NCBI GenBank assembly: GCA_012845835.1
Contig: JABAKD010000029.1
Span: 6,068,405-6,132,404 of the forward strand
Reading direction: 5' to 3'
Length of the DNA: 64,000 bases
Source: Undaria pinnatifida
Lineage: Eukaryota > Sar > Phaeophyceae > Laminariales > Alariaceae
The translations under genes were made by a program, and so were the position numbers. How positions within the stretch are numbered: the first letter of the stretch is position 1; each line of letters opens with the position of its first letter. Shown here one piece after another: positions 46,401 through 55,590 of this stretch. The notes below the pieces were generated by a model. That model had not been told where the DNA came from and searched no databases. It saw only the letters and a list, made by a program, of their open reading frames with translations.

Positions 46401-49400
46401 GTTCAACTGTCGATGCCCAGGGGGTGACCCACAGCAGAGAAGCAGGCCGACGCATCTTCATATTCTCGTTTTCTGTTCAATATATATCCAAACCTTCTGG
46501 CACCACTGTTCGTAACTGCAGTGCAATGCCCATATGTTACCTCAGCGTCTACGTTGGTGACGAAAACGATGAGAACCAGATGCCGATCATCGGGAGATGA
46601 CGGTGAAACTTGATAGTGAGACGATGATGAGGTCACTGTAACCGCGGTGATGACGCCAATGGTTGATAAAAACGTGATACTGTAATGATTATGATAGGTA
46701 TGATGACGAGGATTGCCGAGCCGGTCTCCTGCACTATTTTCATTTTGCGTGGAAGCTCGTATGGAAGTTTCTATGGAAGATATGGAAGCTATGGAAGCTT
46801 CCATGGAAGCAATGGAAGCGGTGGAAACTTCCATGGAAGCTTCCATGGAAGCGGTGGAAACTTCCATGGAAGCTTCCATGGAAGCTTCCATATATTCCAT
46901 TAAAGCTCTCATGGAAGGTTCCATCGAAGCTTTCGTGAGACAGATGGAAGATATGAAAGCTTCCACGGAAGTAACGTCCACGGGAGCTTCCACGAAAGCT
47001 TCCACGAAAGATTCCACGAAAGATTCCATGGAAGTAATGGGGTTATTCGCGTAAGTTATGGAGGCTGTCACGAAAGTAACTTCCACGGAAACTTTCCTGG
47101 AAGCTTTCGCGGAAGTAACTTCCACATAAGCTTTCATGAAAGCTTTCATGGAAATTATGGAAACTTTCGTGGAAGTTATGGAAGATTCCATGGAAGATAT
47201 GGAAGATATGAAAGCATCCACGGAATCAACTTCCACGGCAGCTTCCACGAAAGCCTTCATGCAAGTAACGTTCACGAAAGCTTCCATGCAAGTAACGTTC
47301 ACGAAAGCTTCCATGGAAGCTTTCATGGAGGTAATGGAAGCCTTCGCGGACGTTATTGAAGCTTTCACGGAATTAGCTTCCACGGGAGTAACTTCCATGG
47401 AAGCTTCCATGGAAGAATGGAAGCTTTGGCGGAAGTTATGGTAACGTCCACCAAAGCTTTCGTGGAGGCTTTGGCGGAAGCTTCCATGGAAGACATGGAA
47501 GATATAAAAGCTTCCACGGAAGCAACTTCATCGGAAGCTTTCACGAAAGCTTCTCCGAAAGCTTTCGTGGAAGTCACTTCATAAGAGTAACTTCCACGAA
47601 AGCTTTAATGGAAGTAACTTCCACGAAAGCTTTAATGGAAGCTTTCATGAGAGTAATGGAGGATTTTGCGGACGTTTCGGAAGCTTTCACGGAAGTAACT
47701 TCCACGGAAGCTTTCATGGAAGCTTTCATGGAAGTAATGGAAGCTTTCATGGAAGTAATGGAAGCTTTCGCGGACGTTATGGAGGCTTTTACGAAAGAAA
47801 CTTCCACGGAAGCTTTTACGGAAGCTTTCATGGAAGTAATGGAAGCTTTTATGGGAGTAATGGAAGCTTTCGTGGAAGTCATGAATGCTTCCATGGAAAT
47901 AACTTAGTAACCCTAACCATAAGTAACTTCCATGGAGGCTTAGGTGGAGTTACGTAGGGTTAGGGTTAGGGTTAGGGTTATATTTCTTCCGTGGAAGCTT
48001 GTGTGGAAACTTTCATGGAAGCTTCCGTGGAAGTTGTTTCCGTGGAAGCTTCCACGGAAGCTTTCGTGCAAATTGCTTCCGGGGAAGCTTTCGTGGAAGC
48101 GTCCATGGACGTTGCTTCCGCGGAAACTTTCGTGAACGCTTTCGTTGAAGTAGCTTCCGTGGAAGCATTTATTGAAGCTTCCGTGAAAGTTGCTTCCGTG
48201 AAAGATTTCGTGGAAGTTGCTTTCATGGAAGCCTCCGTGGCAGCTTTCATTGGCTTTCGTGGATGTTGCTTCCGTGGAAGCTTTCATCGAAGCTTCCGTG
48301 GAAGTTGCTTCCGTGGAAGCTTTCGTGAAAGCTTCCGTGGAAGTAGCTTCCGCCGAAGCTTTCATCGAAGCTTCCGTGGAAGTTGTCTCGGTGGAAGCTT
48401 CCGTGGAAGTTGTCTCGGTGGAAGCTTCCGTGGAAGCTTCCGTCGAAGTAGCTTCCATAGAAGCTTTTATGGGAGCTTCCGTGGAAGTTGCTTCGGTGGA
48501 AGCTTAGGTGGAAGCTTCGGTGGAAGCTTTCGTGGAAGCTTCCGTCAAAGCTTGCGTGAAAGCTTTAATGGAAGCTTCCACGGCATGGAAGCGTGGAATT
48601 CTTCCACAGTTCCATGGAAGCTTCCAGTGCTTCCACGGAAGCTTCCATGATTCCATAGAAGCTTGCATTGCCATGGAAGCTTCCATGGAAGCGATATGAG
48701 CTTCCATGGAAGTCATTGAAGCTTCCATATCTTCCCACGGAATCTTTGATGGACACTTTCACGACCTTCCACCCAAAATGCAGAGAGTGCAGCCTATGAT
48801 GCCAAAAATGCCGCTCAGGTTGCATTGTACTCCACACCTGTCCGCCCACCCGCGCGCCCGCTCACTTATGACCTTCTTCTACACACCGCGCAGATATTTC
48901 TTGCGTCCGGCTTCCTGGTACTGGTCTTCGAGATGTTTGCCGTTCCGATTATAACCCCGCGAGTGGGCTTCAAGATGTCGCAGAGGTTGGGTTCCATCTT
49001 CGAGATCCCGGTGTATGTATTGCTTCCCCTGCTCTCCAACCTGAACGCAGACGGCACTTTTGTCACCGCCACCTCGATCATCCTTGTCTTCATGTGCTAT
49101 GTGTCTGCGAACTCGGTGAGTGCCTGCCGATGCGATAGAGTGCTTGCTTGCACACACACATGAAGTGTCGGCAGTTGCGTTGGGATCATTTAAGCAGGCT
49201 TAGTGTTCCTCCTCATATTTATCGCGTGTAACAGTGCAAATGTCTCAACTTTGCCCAACCTAAAGGGCTTGGGAGCGTATACACGCTTTTTCCGACTGTC
49301 CCTTGCAGTATGCCTCCGTTGGGGGCACTTTCCACGTAACATCAAAACCACAAACGGTCGGAAAACGAAGCTTGTGACACCACTGCGTTTGCTTGCGTAC

Positions 49401-50758
49401 AGAATGTACCGCCGAGGGCGACCGGTTAAGGTTACACCAACGAATCCAGGCTGGGTCTTTTTACAGAACCCTAATTAATTTCCGGCCCATGTCCACGCCG
49501 TTTTTCCGAATCAGACCGTAAAATGTGCCCGTGCAAACACCGCACCTGATGATATTTTTCTTGATTAATTTTTTATCGGTCCAGTTTTCGCGGAAGGAGT
49601 TAACCACCTTAGCCCAAACATTCAAGGTGTAAAAGATAAAAGAAAAAAACACTCGGACGTCAGACCTCGAGATCGGCGTAGAACTCGCGTGCAAACCTTC
49701 AGCGCTTATCTCTCAAAAACGGCGCGAACATTTGGACTTTTGTTCGTAACAATGAGTAAAAACCGTTTTTTATTTTTAATGACGTGGTTTTGGTGTTAAT
49801 CCATATGTTTTCGCTAGAGATTTTTGGTATATCGTTGAACACAGGCGGGTGATATCTTTGATTTTTTGCTGGAACATCCTACTGACATGCTGTGAAGTAC
49901 GTCCAACTAGATCGTGCAAAATACGGCGTAATTGGTGTTTCGGCTCCGGTTGGAAAAAGACTGGATGTTAATGAAAATATTAACGGCCTGTCATTGGTCG
50001 ACGCTTAGTTCTCTCCTAGAGACAGTCCGAGGCCGTTAAGTAAAACTGGCGATGTCACTCTCTTTCACTTGTTAAAATGAAGGAAAGTATTTTACAGCTG
50101 TTCGGTCTTCGATAAGATATTGCGAGCGGCATTCGTCGGGGAGAAAATTTGGATATTTTTTCTTCGACCAGCCTGTACCCCGAAGCGAAGCATCGCGAAG
50201 GAAATATCCTCGTGTACTCACCACAATCTCTCTCCAGCTTGTTAACACTTCCACCGCTTCCCGACGCCGCAGCTCTCTCTTCCTCGTGCGCCATGCTTCT
50301 GCGGTCAGTTTTACGTAGGTGTCGCATTGGCCTTCAACAACGCGACAGTGCCGGAACGGCGTGGGGAGCTGAACGGAATCTCGTCGGGCGTGGCCGGTTT
50401 CTCTAAGGCAATCGCCCCTATATTCTGTGCGACGCTGTTTGCCTACTCCATCGACGGCGATCGGTTCTTCCCATTTGACTACCACTGCGCGTTTTACTTC
50501 ATCGGCGCGATGCGACTTGGCGCCGCTTACATGGGGTGGAACAGGATACGCAATGAGGGAACAGTGGAGAAATTCGATATCGAACTTATCGGATTAAACT
50601 GGATAAGCGACACCGAAGCCGCGAAGGTACATGATACCGATTGCATTGGATTGAGCAGGAAAAACGCCACGGAACTCGTGGAGAACGTTCCCGCCAACCC
50701 CGTGGAACCGAACAACAGAAACGATACCAGAGTCGTGGACATGTTCGGAATGGAATAG
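34226..50758 (+). CDS. MFS transporter, zinc-induced-facilitator-like (multi-exon gene)
   Basis: Seven exons join: 34226-34409, 35178-35281, 37135-37240, 37705-37815, 45389-45692, 48894-49115 and 50309-50758, with compatible phases at every junction. The product (492 residues plus a missing N-terminus) is a membrane transporter of the major facilitator superfamily. TM2 and motif A (WGLVSDRYGCR) are in exon 1, TM4-TM6 in exons 2-4, a long acidic cytoplasmic loop in exon 5, and TM8-TM12 in exons 6-7, with NNATVPERRGELNGIS typical of the family C-half. Its substrate is unknown. Homologues move metal chelators, organic acids or polyamine-like drugs. TM1 and the second half of TM7 with its loop are not found, so exons are missing from my model or lost. 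Introns reach 7.6 kb and contain transposons and satellites. Each exon is clean, with no stops, which suggests a live gene. Confidence 0.85.
34605..34708. mobile_element. MITE copy M5, right-end fragment
   Basis: CACTCGTGCGAG and a final ATACCGTAGCC match the right part of M2 and M4. The left half is missing. It lies in the transporter intron between exons 1 and 2. Confidence 0.7.
34709..35177. other. transporter intron sequence, nothing else recognised
   Basis: This is the rest of the 768-bp intron after exon 1. It ends GTCACAG before exon 2. Confidence 0.6.
35178..35281 (+). CDS. MFS transporter exon (TM4)
   Basis: The exon completes an Arg codon split by the intron and encodes FLLGLLNGVIAASKNLVSDV and CGKEHETVGMGVVT, a conserved TM4 and linker. 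The donor is A|GTGAGT. Confidence 0.88.
35282..37134. other. transporter intron with a poly-C tract
   Basis: A 1.85-kb intron. Positions 35626-35670 are nearly pure C, interrupted by a few T. Two unrecognised ORFs (36457-36726 and 36680-37036, +) lie near the middle. Nothing else is supported. Confidence 0.6.
37135..37240 (+). CDS. MFS transporter exon (TM5)
   Basis: The acceptor is GGACCAG|TT and the donor AG|GTGACT. The exon encodes SWSVGLILGPGVGGVLAQP and YPNFFSENGIFGR, which is TM5 with the GPxxGG motif C of antiporter-type MFS. Confidence 0.9.
37705..37815 (+). CDS. MFS transporter exon (TM6)
   Basis: The acceptor is ATTTCAG|GA and the donor AC|GTGAGT. The exon encodes NPYLLPNVVGAGFALLALTM and FLKEDPTSDSVLDT, the end of the N-terminal half. 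Confidence 0.9.
39560..39690. repeat. AAGACG/CGTCTT core repeat patch
   Basis: GTAAGACGTGTCTTCAATG, GGCACGTCTTG, CGCGTCTTGGCACGTCTTAA and GTAAGGCGTCTTA cluster here. The same core forms the larger patch at 41595-41775. Confidence 0.6.
40440..41107 (-). repeat. R1 dispersed modular repeat, copy F
   Basis: On the minus strand it begins CTCCAGCTTCGAGGTTGAAG near 41103, followed by a GATCGCGCG core and a CTGACAGCTAAGGAAG-like module near 40890. It ends with an R1 end module and C runs near 40505-40522. It lies inside the transporter intron. Confidence 0.8.
41335..41576. mobile_element. MITE copy M3
   Basis: The left end GGCTACGGTAGGGGGGTCCC and right end CCCCCCTTACCGTAGCC are inverted repeats. 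The interior (TTTTCAGTGGATACGGG, CGCAATGCAAATGTGATCTA) is close to M1, so M1 and M3 form one subfamily. Confidence 0.9.
41595..41775. repeat. TCTAAGACGCG minisatellite
   Basis: Irregular copies of AAGACGAATCTAAGACGCG and CTAAGACG recur about ten times in 180 bp immediately right of M3. Confidence 0.75.
41776..42229. other. intron sequence, nothing recognised
   Basis: AT-rich. A short (AT)n run is at 42201-42214. Confidence 0.5.
42230..42815 (-). repeat. R1 dispersed modular repeat, copy G
   Basis: On the minus strand it begins CTCCAGCTGTGAGATC near 42800, then GACACTCCGATCGCTCGTAC near 42745, a CTGACAGCCTTGGAAG-like module near 42590, and G runs (C runs at 42361-42382). The second module (CTGACGGGTGTAAAATG) is at 42320. 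Confidence 0.8.
42859..43125. mobile_element. MITE copy M4
   Basis: The right end CTCTACCGTAGC and internal blocks CAGTGGCTC, TGTTCCTTGCGG and CACTCGTGCGAGTATG match M2. The left terminus has drifted (GCTAAGGAAG). Confidence 0.75.
43126..43820. other. intron sequence, no supported feature
   Basis: A 5S-like word pair occurs near 43285 and 43365 but on opposite strands, so it is not called. Nothing else is seen. Confidence 0.4.
43830..44150. repeat. degenerate ~65-bp tandem array
   Basis: About four drifting units share AAGTGCGAACAT, ACGCGTACAAGGCGAA and CCAGT(G/A)CGTGAAA motifs. Confidence 0.55.
44404..44727 (+). pseudogene. hAT transposase C-terminal dimerisation fragment
   Basis: The plus frame carries FAVEASSAESDRLFSQAGLV and RVSGDTAADILSLRRQS, the hAT dimerisation signature (usually A(S/T)SAxxERxFS followed by R..L....A). 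No DDE catalytic part is nearby. It is a remnant inside the transporter intron. An upstream ORF (44240-44491) in another frame may be further decayed transposase. Confidence 0.8.
44728..45388. other. intron sequence, nothing recognised
   Basis: AT-rich. It ends with a pyrimidine tract and TTTCAAG before exon 5. Confidence 0.5.
45389..45692 (+). CDS. MFS transporter exon (acidic loop and TM7 start)
   Basis: The acceptor TTTCAAG|TG (AAG rather than CAG) keeps phase with exon 4. The donor is TCG|GTGCGT. The exon encodes a hydrophilic loop (HLDDANANEDIDDGGEAKHT) and then QKHIRVLLLIEALFS, the start of TM7. Confidence 0.8.
45693..46740. other. transporter intron, possible missing exon not identified
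   Basis: The protein should continue with TM7b and a GGL-type loop before TM8. A CAG acceptor at 45754-45756 opens DLKEWGLLNPGKPNR before a stop, which resembles that loop weakly. No donor fits, so I do not call it. Confidence 0.35.
46745..48740. repeat. GGAAGCTTCCATG palindromic minisatellite, ~2 kb
   Basis: The array is made of 6/12-bp units around TTCCATGGAAGC and AAGCTTTCATGGAAGT. The left half mainly shows TTCCACGGAAGC and GTAACTTCC. The right half mainly shows TTCCGTGGAAGC and GGAAGTTGC, the reverse complement. Orientation therefore flips near 47940, at an interstitial telomere-like repeat. Long ORFs on both strands (MEAS/MEVT-type peptides up to 335 codons) arise from the stop-poor unit. 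It lies in the transporter intron between exons 5 and 6. Confidence 0.93.
47955..47980 (+). repeat. interstitial telomere-like repeat (TTAGGG)4
   Basis: Four and a third TAGGGT units form a perfect run, flanked on the left by ACCCTAACC (47910-47918) in the opposite orientation. It sits at the orientation switch of the satellite. Confidence 0.9.
48894..49115 (+). CDS. MFS transporter exon (TM8-TM10)
   Basis: The acceptor is CGCGCAG|AT and the donor TCG|GTGAGT, phase 0 on both sides. The exon encodes FLVLVFEMFAVPIITPRVGF, then KMSQRLGSIFEIPVYVLLPL and FVTATSIILVFMCYVSANS. Confidence 0.88.
49116..50308. other. transporter intron, nothing recognised
   Basis: A 1.2-kb intron without identifiable repeats or ORFs of note. 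It ends GCGGTCAG. Confidence 0.6.
50309..50758 (+). CDS. MFS transporter terminal exon (TM10-TM12, C-tail)
   Basis: The exon opens FYVGVALAFNNATVPERRGE, continues through GISSGVAGFSKAIAPIFCAT and a TM12 (YFIGAMRLGAAYMGW), and ends in a ~60-residue hydrophilic tail at TAG 50756-50758. Confidence 0.9.
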   Translation, partial: FYVGVALAFNNATVPERRGELNGISSGVAGFSKAIAPIFCATLFAYSIDGDRFFPFDYHCAFYFIGAMRLGAAYMGWNRIRNEGTVEKFDIELIGLNWISDTEAAKVHDTDCIGLSRKNATELVENVPANPVEPNNRNDTRVVDMFGME

Positions 50759-51640
50759 CTTGAGGCTGGTGTTTCGGCTTTGGGCTAGTAGGGAGGATGT
50801 TGAATGAGGTGATTCCGCTGAATACGAGTATACCGGTCGACTAAATTCTCGAGTTTTTAGCGGGCGATATATGTTATTTGACCGGTTCGACGGGTCTGTA
50901 TACCAATATCAGACCATATTAATTTGGTAAAGGCGCCACAGTCACAGTACACCGTATACGACGTATTCATAGTATTATACGCAAACGATTAGGTGAGACG
51001 TTGGCAACAACAGGGGTTTAGCCTTAGCTTTGTAGGGAGAAATTAATGCTTGGGCTTGGGTCTATGCGGGGTACTCGTCCTTGACCTACCGCAAGATAAA
51101 CGCATGTGGTTGCACAACGTCTATGACGGGGGTCACCTACAGGTCAATATACGGTTGCGGCGGGCCGGAGACACTCGTCCTAGTTTCTACGTAGGTACAC
51201 TATATAGTTGCGGTGTTTGGAGTGATGATGTATACCGCAGCCGTGCAGTGAGGTTCAGACCGGCTCGCTCGGGTTAACCAAATCGCGATGTTGGAGACGA
51301 CGGTATAATGGTTGAGTGGCGTCCCTTGACCTCATGTTTTAGCTTGCGCAAGTGCCTGCTTTACTGCGCAGGAATTGCTCCCTCTCCAGTAAGTGCAGAC
51401 GGGTGCTTACTAGGAACCTTGGAGCACTGCGACCGACATGACCGAGAGACATTTCGATTTCGTTTTACAACAGCAGTAGTCATTATTGGAGGTTGAGTGC
51501 AGGTGAGCGAAAGCATGTAGTCATATATCGTGGGTGATGTATCTTGTCGTGATGTACGCAACCCGCGTTCGCGGGGCTCGGCAAGGAGTTCAACACGAAG
51601 ACGCCAATGCAGACGGGCATACCAATAAAATGTTGGACAT
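50759..51640. other. no recognised gene (downstream of transporter)
   Basis: Probably includes the 3' UTR. Short ORFs only, no polyadenylation signal singled out. Confidence 0.4.
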
Positions 51641-51689
51641 AATCCTCTTTTTGGGGCATCTCATAACTGGTAGGATGTTTCTGTCGGAC

Positions 51690-52340
51690 ATCGCATGGCA
51701 CCTAAAGTACCATGAGGAAACCCGTGCGATAACCCATGAAATGTCCTTCTTCGTCTATAGGACAACGTATGAAACATCCTATGGAATGTCAACCAGCATA
51801 GCTGACAGGGATTTCCCATGGGATGCCGAGCTTCCTATGGGTTGTTCAACAACGATCTTTCCCATCGGCTGTCCTAGGAGATGTGCATTAGTACATTAAC
51901 TCCTACCATAGGGTGTCCCACATATGGGCACTGCAAACACCCCGCGTGCTGTCCCTTGTGGTGACCCACCGACTGATCCATGATACCTGTCGTTGGGATA
52001 TCACCCGTCGCATGGGACGTCTTGTGGTACATCACACGGGCCGTTCCATGCGATTTCCCATGTCTCCGTTCGAACGTCCAGCGGGATGCCCACAATCCTA
52101 TGGGATATATCCCATATCATATGCTTCCATTCCATGGTGAATATTGCATGGGGCATTAAACGCCATGCTCACGGGAGGTAGTCTACCCAATGGGGCCTCA
52201 AACACCCAACGGCATGACCCATGGGATCGCTCATAAGAGGTTGCTCATCCCATCGGATACTGCAGGCGATATTACATCCTATGCCCGTGGGGAGCCGTTT
52301 ACACGATGGGATCCCATACATTTTTGGGGATGCCCAAGGG
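51690..52340. repeat. degenerate CCCATGGGAT-type palindromic array
   Basis: Dense variants of TCCCATGGGAT, CCTATGGGAT and CCCATCGGAT on both strands recur every 15-25 bp. Overlapping ORFs are by-products. Confidence 0.7.
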
Positions 52341-52398
52341 CATGGATACTGGGATGGCCCTGGACAAATTATGATATCTCCCACTTGGCGTCGCTCAT

Positions 52399-52632
52399 CT
52401 GTACCGCTGTGGTGGTGTCATTGGGATTTTTATCGTACATAGAATGGTTTGATACACTTTGTCAGGGAGTTCCACTGTCACCGTTGACGTTTATTGTGAA
52501 CCCTTGCGATATGGACGGGAAGAAGCGTGGCCGATAGCACGGCAAATCGTCGTGTTACAACGACCGAAACGATTATTGCATTGTAGACAAGCGCTCTCCG
52601 AGCCTGCGAGGGGAAGTCCTCGGAGCTGATTC
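52399..52632 (+). repeat. left LTR-like direct repeat
   Basis: Shared with 56733-56985 in order: CTGTACCG(C/T)TGTGGT, GTCAGGGAGTTCCA(C/T)TGTCAC, (T)GGCCGATA, ATTGTAGACAA/ATTGTGGACAA and CGGAGCTGAT/CCGAGCTGAT. Confidence 0.7.
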
Positions 52633-52899
52633 CACCGGGCCTGGGGTCGCGCGCGAGACGGTACCATTCAATACAATTGGACCAGTTCTGCTTACTGCCC
52701 AGAGAATTACCAATTTTGCTTTCGGAGTTCCGAAAGGACTATTGTGCGGGCTAGCGTGAGACACCAGATGAAAGCAGCCAAAGACCGTGTAGCATCAAGC
52801 GGAGTTCTAGCGAAGGGCGCTGCCGGAGTCTATTCTGCATTGGGGCAACCCGAGAGGTGCAGGCCGAACCGGTGGCGATATTTGGAACGGGGAATTTAA

Positions 52900-53418
52900 G
52901 TGGTGATCTTGGGAAACCAACCATTGAGGTTGGGTGGTGATGTTGTTGTCGTCGAATATATGCGCGAACTTATTGTTTTCTACACGGAGTACGAGCAGCA
53001 GATGCATATCGCGAACCAACATGGGAGAAAGACCGGGGGCAGGCGACAGCTGGTATGTTCAGCGACCGAATTTGTGGTGGCTGATGGTTTCTTCGAGGGC
53101 AAACCCTGGGTCAACCTCTCCGAGGGGGAGCTAATGCAAGGGTGTAAACGTTTTCGCTGGCGTTGATATGCAGCAGACGAGTGATGAGTTTTTCCGGAAA
53201 CGTATTTCGTGTGGTGTAGACAACAGCAACCGCGGCCGTAAATGGCAGGGTGTGGTTTGTTCAAAAACGTGTCTTCCGAGCGGAAATACCTTGCCGAGGG
53301 CGGGGTCACGAAATTGGTCAAGCGCGACGGTCGACAGTACACGCTAACACATGGCATGGTGTTTGTTGATGCAACAGCGACGGGAATGGAGCTCCTCGGG
53401 TTCCGCCGCAAGGTGTAA
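52900..53418 (+). pseudogene. gag-like coding remnant
   Basis: An open frame at 52900-53166 encodes RELIVFYTEYEQQMHIANQH and VVADGFFEGKPWVNLSEGEL, which reads like real protein. After stops, a 58-codon ORF (53242-53418) gives YLAEGGVTKLVKRDGRQYTL and FVDATATGMELLGFRRKV. I do not recognise a named domain. Assignment to gag rests on the LTR and protease context. Confidence 0.4.
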
Positions 53419-54479
53419 TAGAGAATGTTTTTCGATCTCGTAACGCATGATCCTGACGCATCTTTCAACATTTTGGCCAACCAGCAGCCGGACCAAGCTG
53501 TAATTGATAGAGCCGGGCCCTGGTAGCTCTAGCCAGTACAGTATGTACTGACTGTGAGATACACCGGTACACGTGACTAGATCAGTGCACTGGTGGTCGC
53601 GGCGAAGCAGCGCCCGCTTTCCCCCCCCCGGCTGGCGAGGGGACCACGTCGGAGGCGACCCCGGAGGTCCCCACTGGAGGCGCCGTGCAGCAGGCTCGCC
53701 TTTTACGTGGTTTGGCTTCACTAGAGCAAACCAATACGTAGTTTTTTTACCATTTTTCAAAGGTAATTGGTGGTAGATTGACTAAGAAGAAATGTTAGAA
53801 GAGCAAAAGCGAGTTAATCGTGCAGAAATACGGCAATGTACCGTACGCAGCCAACTGTAGATAATGAACGAACAGTTGAGACATTGCCAAACCGGGTTCT
53901 CTTACACAATTTGCGAAATCGCGTCCTCAGAGACGTAACTATTTACACGCACATTTTCATTCAATATTGATCCAAACGTGATGTATGTTCATATTCTCCG
54001 CGGAAACAAAATCAATGAGAGAAAATTCCGCGTAGTCTAGTTACTGTTATAGGTTTGTTGAGTTCTGTTCTACCTAGCTGTTCTGCGTGCCCTCTCTGCA
54101 CTTACGCTGTGAATATCGATGGGTTTTAGCTGTTTCATGAGGCGCTATTGTTGGACATACGTGAATAGTCAAAATATTGGCACCATGGCATCCCCCTCAG
54201 CAAGAACAGTACTACTGGCAAAACATACCGGACTAGGACCCAGCCCAATTTTTTAGGCCAACGATGCTGAACGCCGGAAACGCCGAAACGGCGTGGCGCT
54301 AGATCGGTAGCTGCTGCGGGGACCAAGCGGCAGGGAAGTGCTGCTGACAAGCACAACTCACGCGAGAGTGCGAAGGCTCCTGATGCAAGAACAGAGCGGA
54401 ATCGTCGGTACGACAACAACGATGTTGTAAGCTAGGTCACAAGCAGCGGGGCTACCCCCCCCAAAGCCACCTATGAAAG
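53419..54479. other. internal region of LTR element, no motif
   Basis: No recognisable domain. The stretch 53580-53720 is GC-rich with an open plus frame. Confidence 0.35.
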
Positions 54480-54930
54480 ATGGGCAAATATATCCTTGGC
54501 CGGAGCCACATCCAGACTCCCATACCGTGTCACAACACCACAAGCGGTCCCGCTAAGTGTACCCGGAGAACGACAAACGTCATGGTCCCTGCGTCTGCCG
54601 CTCCTCGAGCAAGTGGGTACAAAACCCCTTCAACACCAGTGATGGCGGATACTGAACCTGCTGCGTCTGAAGCGGCCTCGCAAAATGACGACGACTACGT
54701 GAACGTTCAGGTGCCGCTGGAGTAGATGGTGCCAGTGGATAACGGGCTCACCGAGACGGTGCAGCCCCAGGTTTTTCAAGGCGTTGGGCCACAGAATGCA
54801 GCACCAGTTCTTCACTCAATTCCGGTGCAGCCACTGGCAACAGCAGCACATCAGAGGCGTGAAGATATGCCACGACCATTTCATATGCGGGTGTATCGGT
54901 CTTACAGCTTGGCGGGTGTAGGGATACGAG
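54480..54930 (+). pseudogene. Pro/Ala-rich ORFs upstream of protease
   Basis: Two consecutive plus ORFs (54480-54725 and 54726-55067, separated by one stop) are rich in Pro, Ala, Thr and Gln. They probably belong to the gag-protease linker. No zinc knuckle is seen. Confidence 0.4.
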
Positions 54931-54931
54931 C

Positions 54932-55590
54932 GTGGGTACGGTGGAGACAAACACCGAATCTGGAAGCGCTGACGCTGCATGTTACCGGGTGTCCTGCGGT
55001 GCCGGTGCTTTCGCGGCTGCTGAAGTCACAGTCCTTGTGGATTCCGGTTCAGTCATTACAGCAATGACGGAAAACCGGGTGGAGGCCCTATGGGGGCAGC
55101 CGGGAGTAGTGAACACCGCGTTAACAGAGACGTTGATTGGGTATGCAATGCTCGTGAGGTGGCGTCGTTGGGCTTGGAGTGAAAAATCGAGATGTACAAT
55201 CGTATCCGCTCTACTTGAAGATCAAGACTTCATGGGGACTATTTTGGTTAACTACGATGTTTATCGTGCTCCCTGGGGGAAGGGATCTTGTTATTATCGT
55301 GCAGAAGACGCTGAGAGAGAACTTCATCATCGTCATCACGGCGCAGCTGAAGGTCCCTGTACTGGCGCTGCGTATGAGCATAGAGCTCGTGCTGTCGGTC
55401 AGCCTAACCCTGGGGATTTTCTCCCAGCGGCGATGGCTATCACGACATTCGCGCCGGGCGTGCACGCGCCTAGTGACGTGGACAGTAACGTCACACGTCT
55501 CATCGACCCATGATATTTCAGAATTCCGACGTGGAGATGCAAAATCTTGTGGGCATGTTTGGTACGGCGGTCTAAAACGCTGTTGACGTT
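54932..55590 (+). pseudogene. retropepsin (aspartic protease) remnant
   Basis: The active-site motif VLVDSGS lies at 55031-55051 (LVD-S/T-G is the retropepsin signature), followed by ITAMTENRVEALWGQPGV. A frameshift near 55190-55260 moves the rest to another frame, where FIVLPGGRDLVIIVQKTL fits the region after the flap. It would cleave the element's own polyprotein in an intact copy. Confidence 0.75.

Noticed and set aside
46403..47410. 335-codon minus ORF of MEAS/KASI-type repeats
   Set aside because: It is a product of the palindromic satellite. The opposite strand has equally open frames, and the array lies inside a transporter intron.
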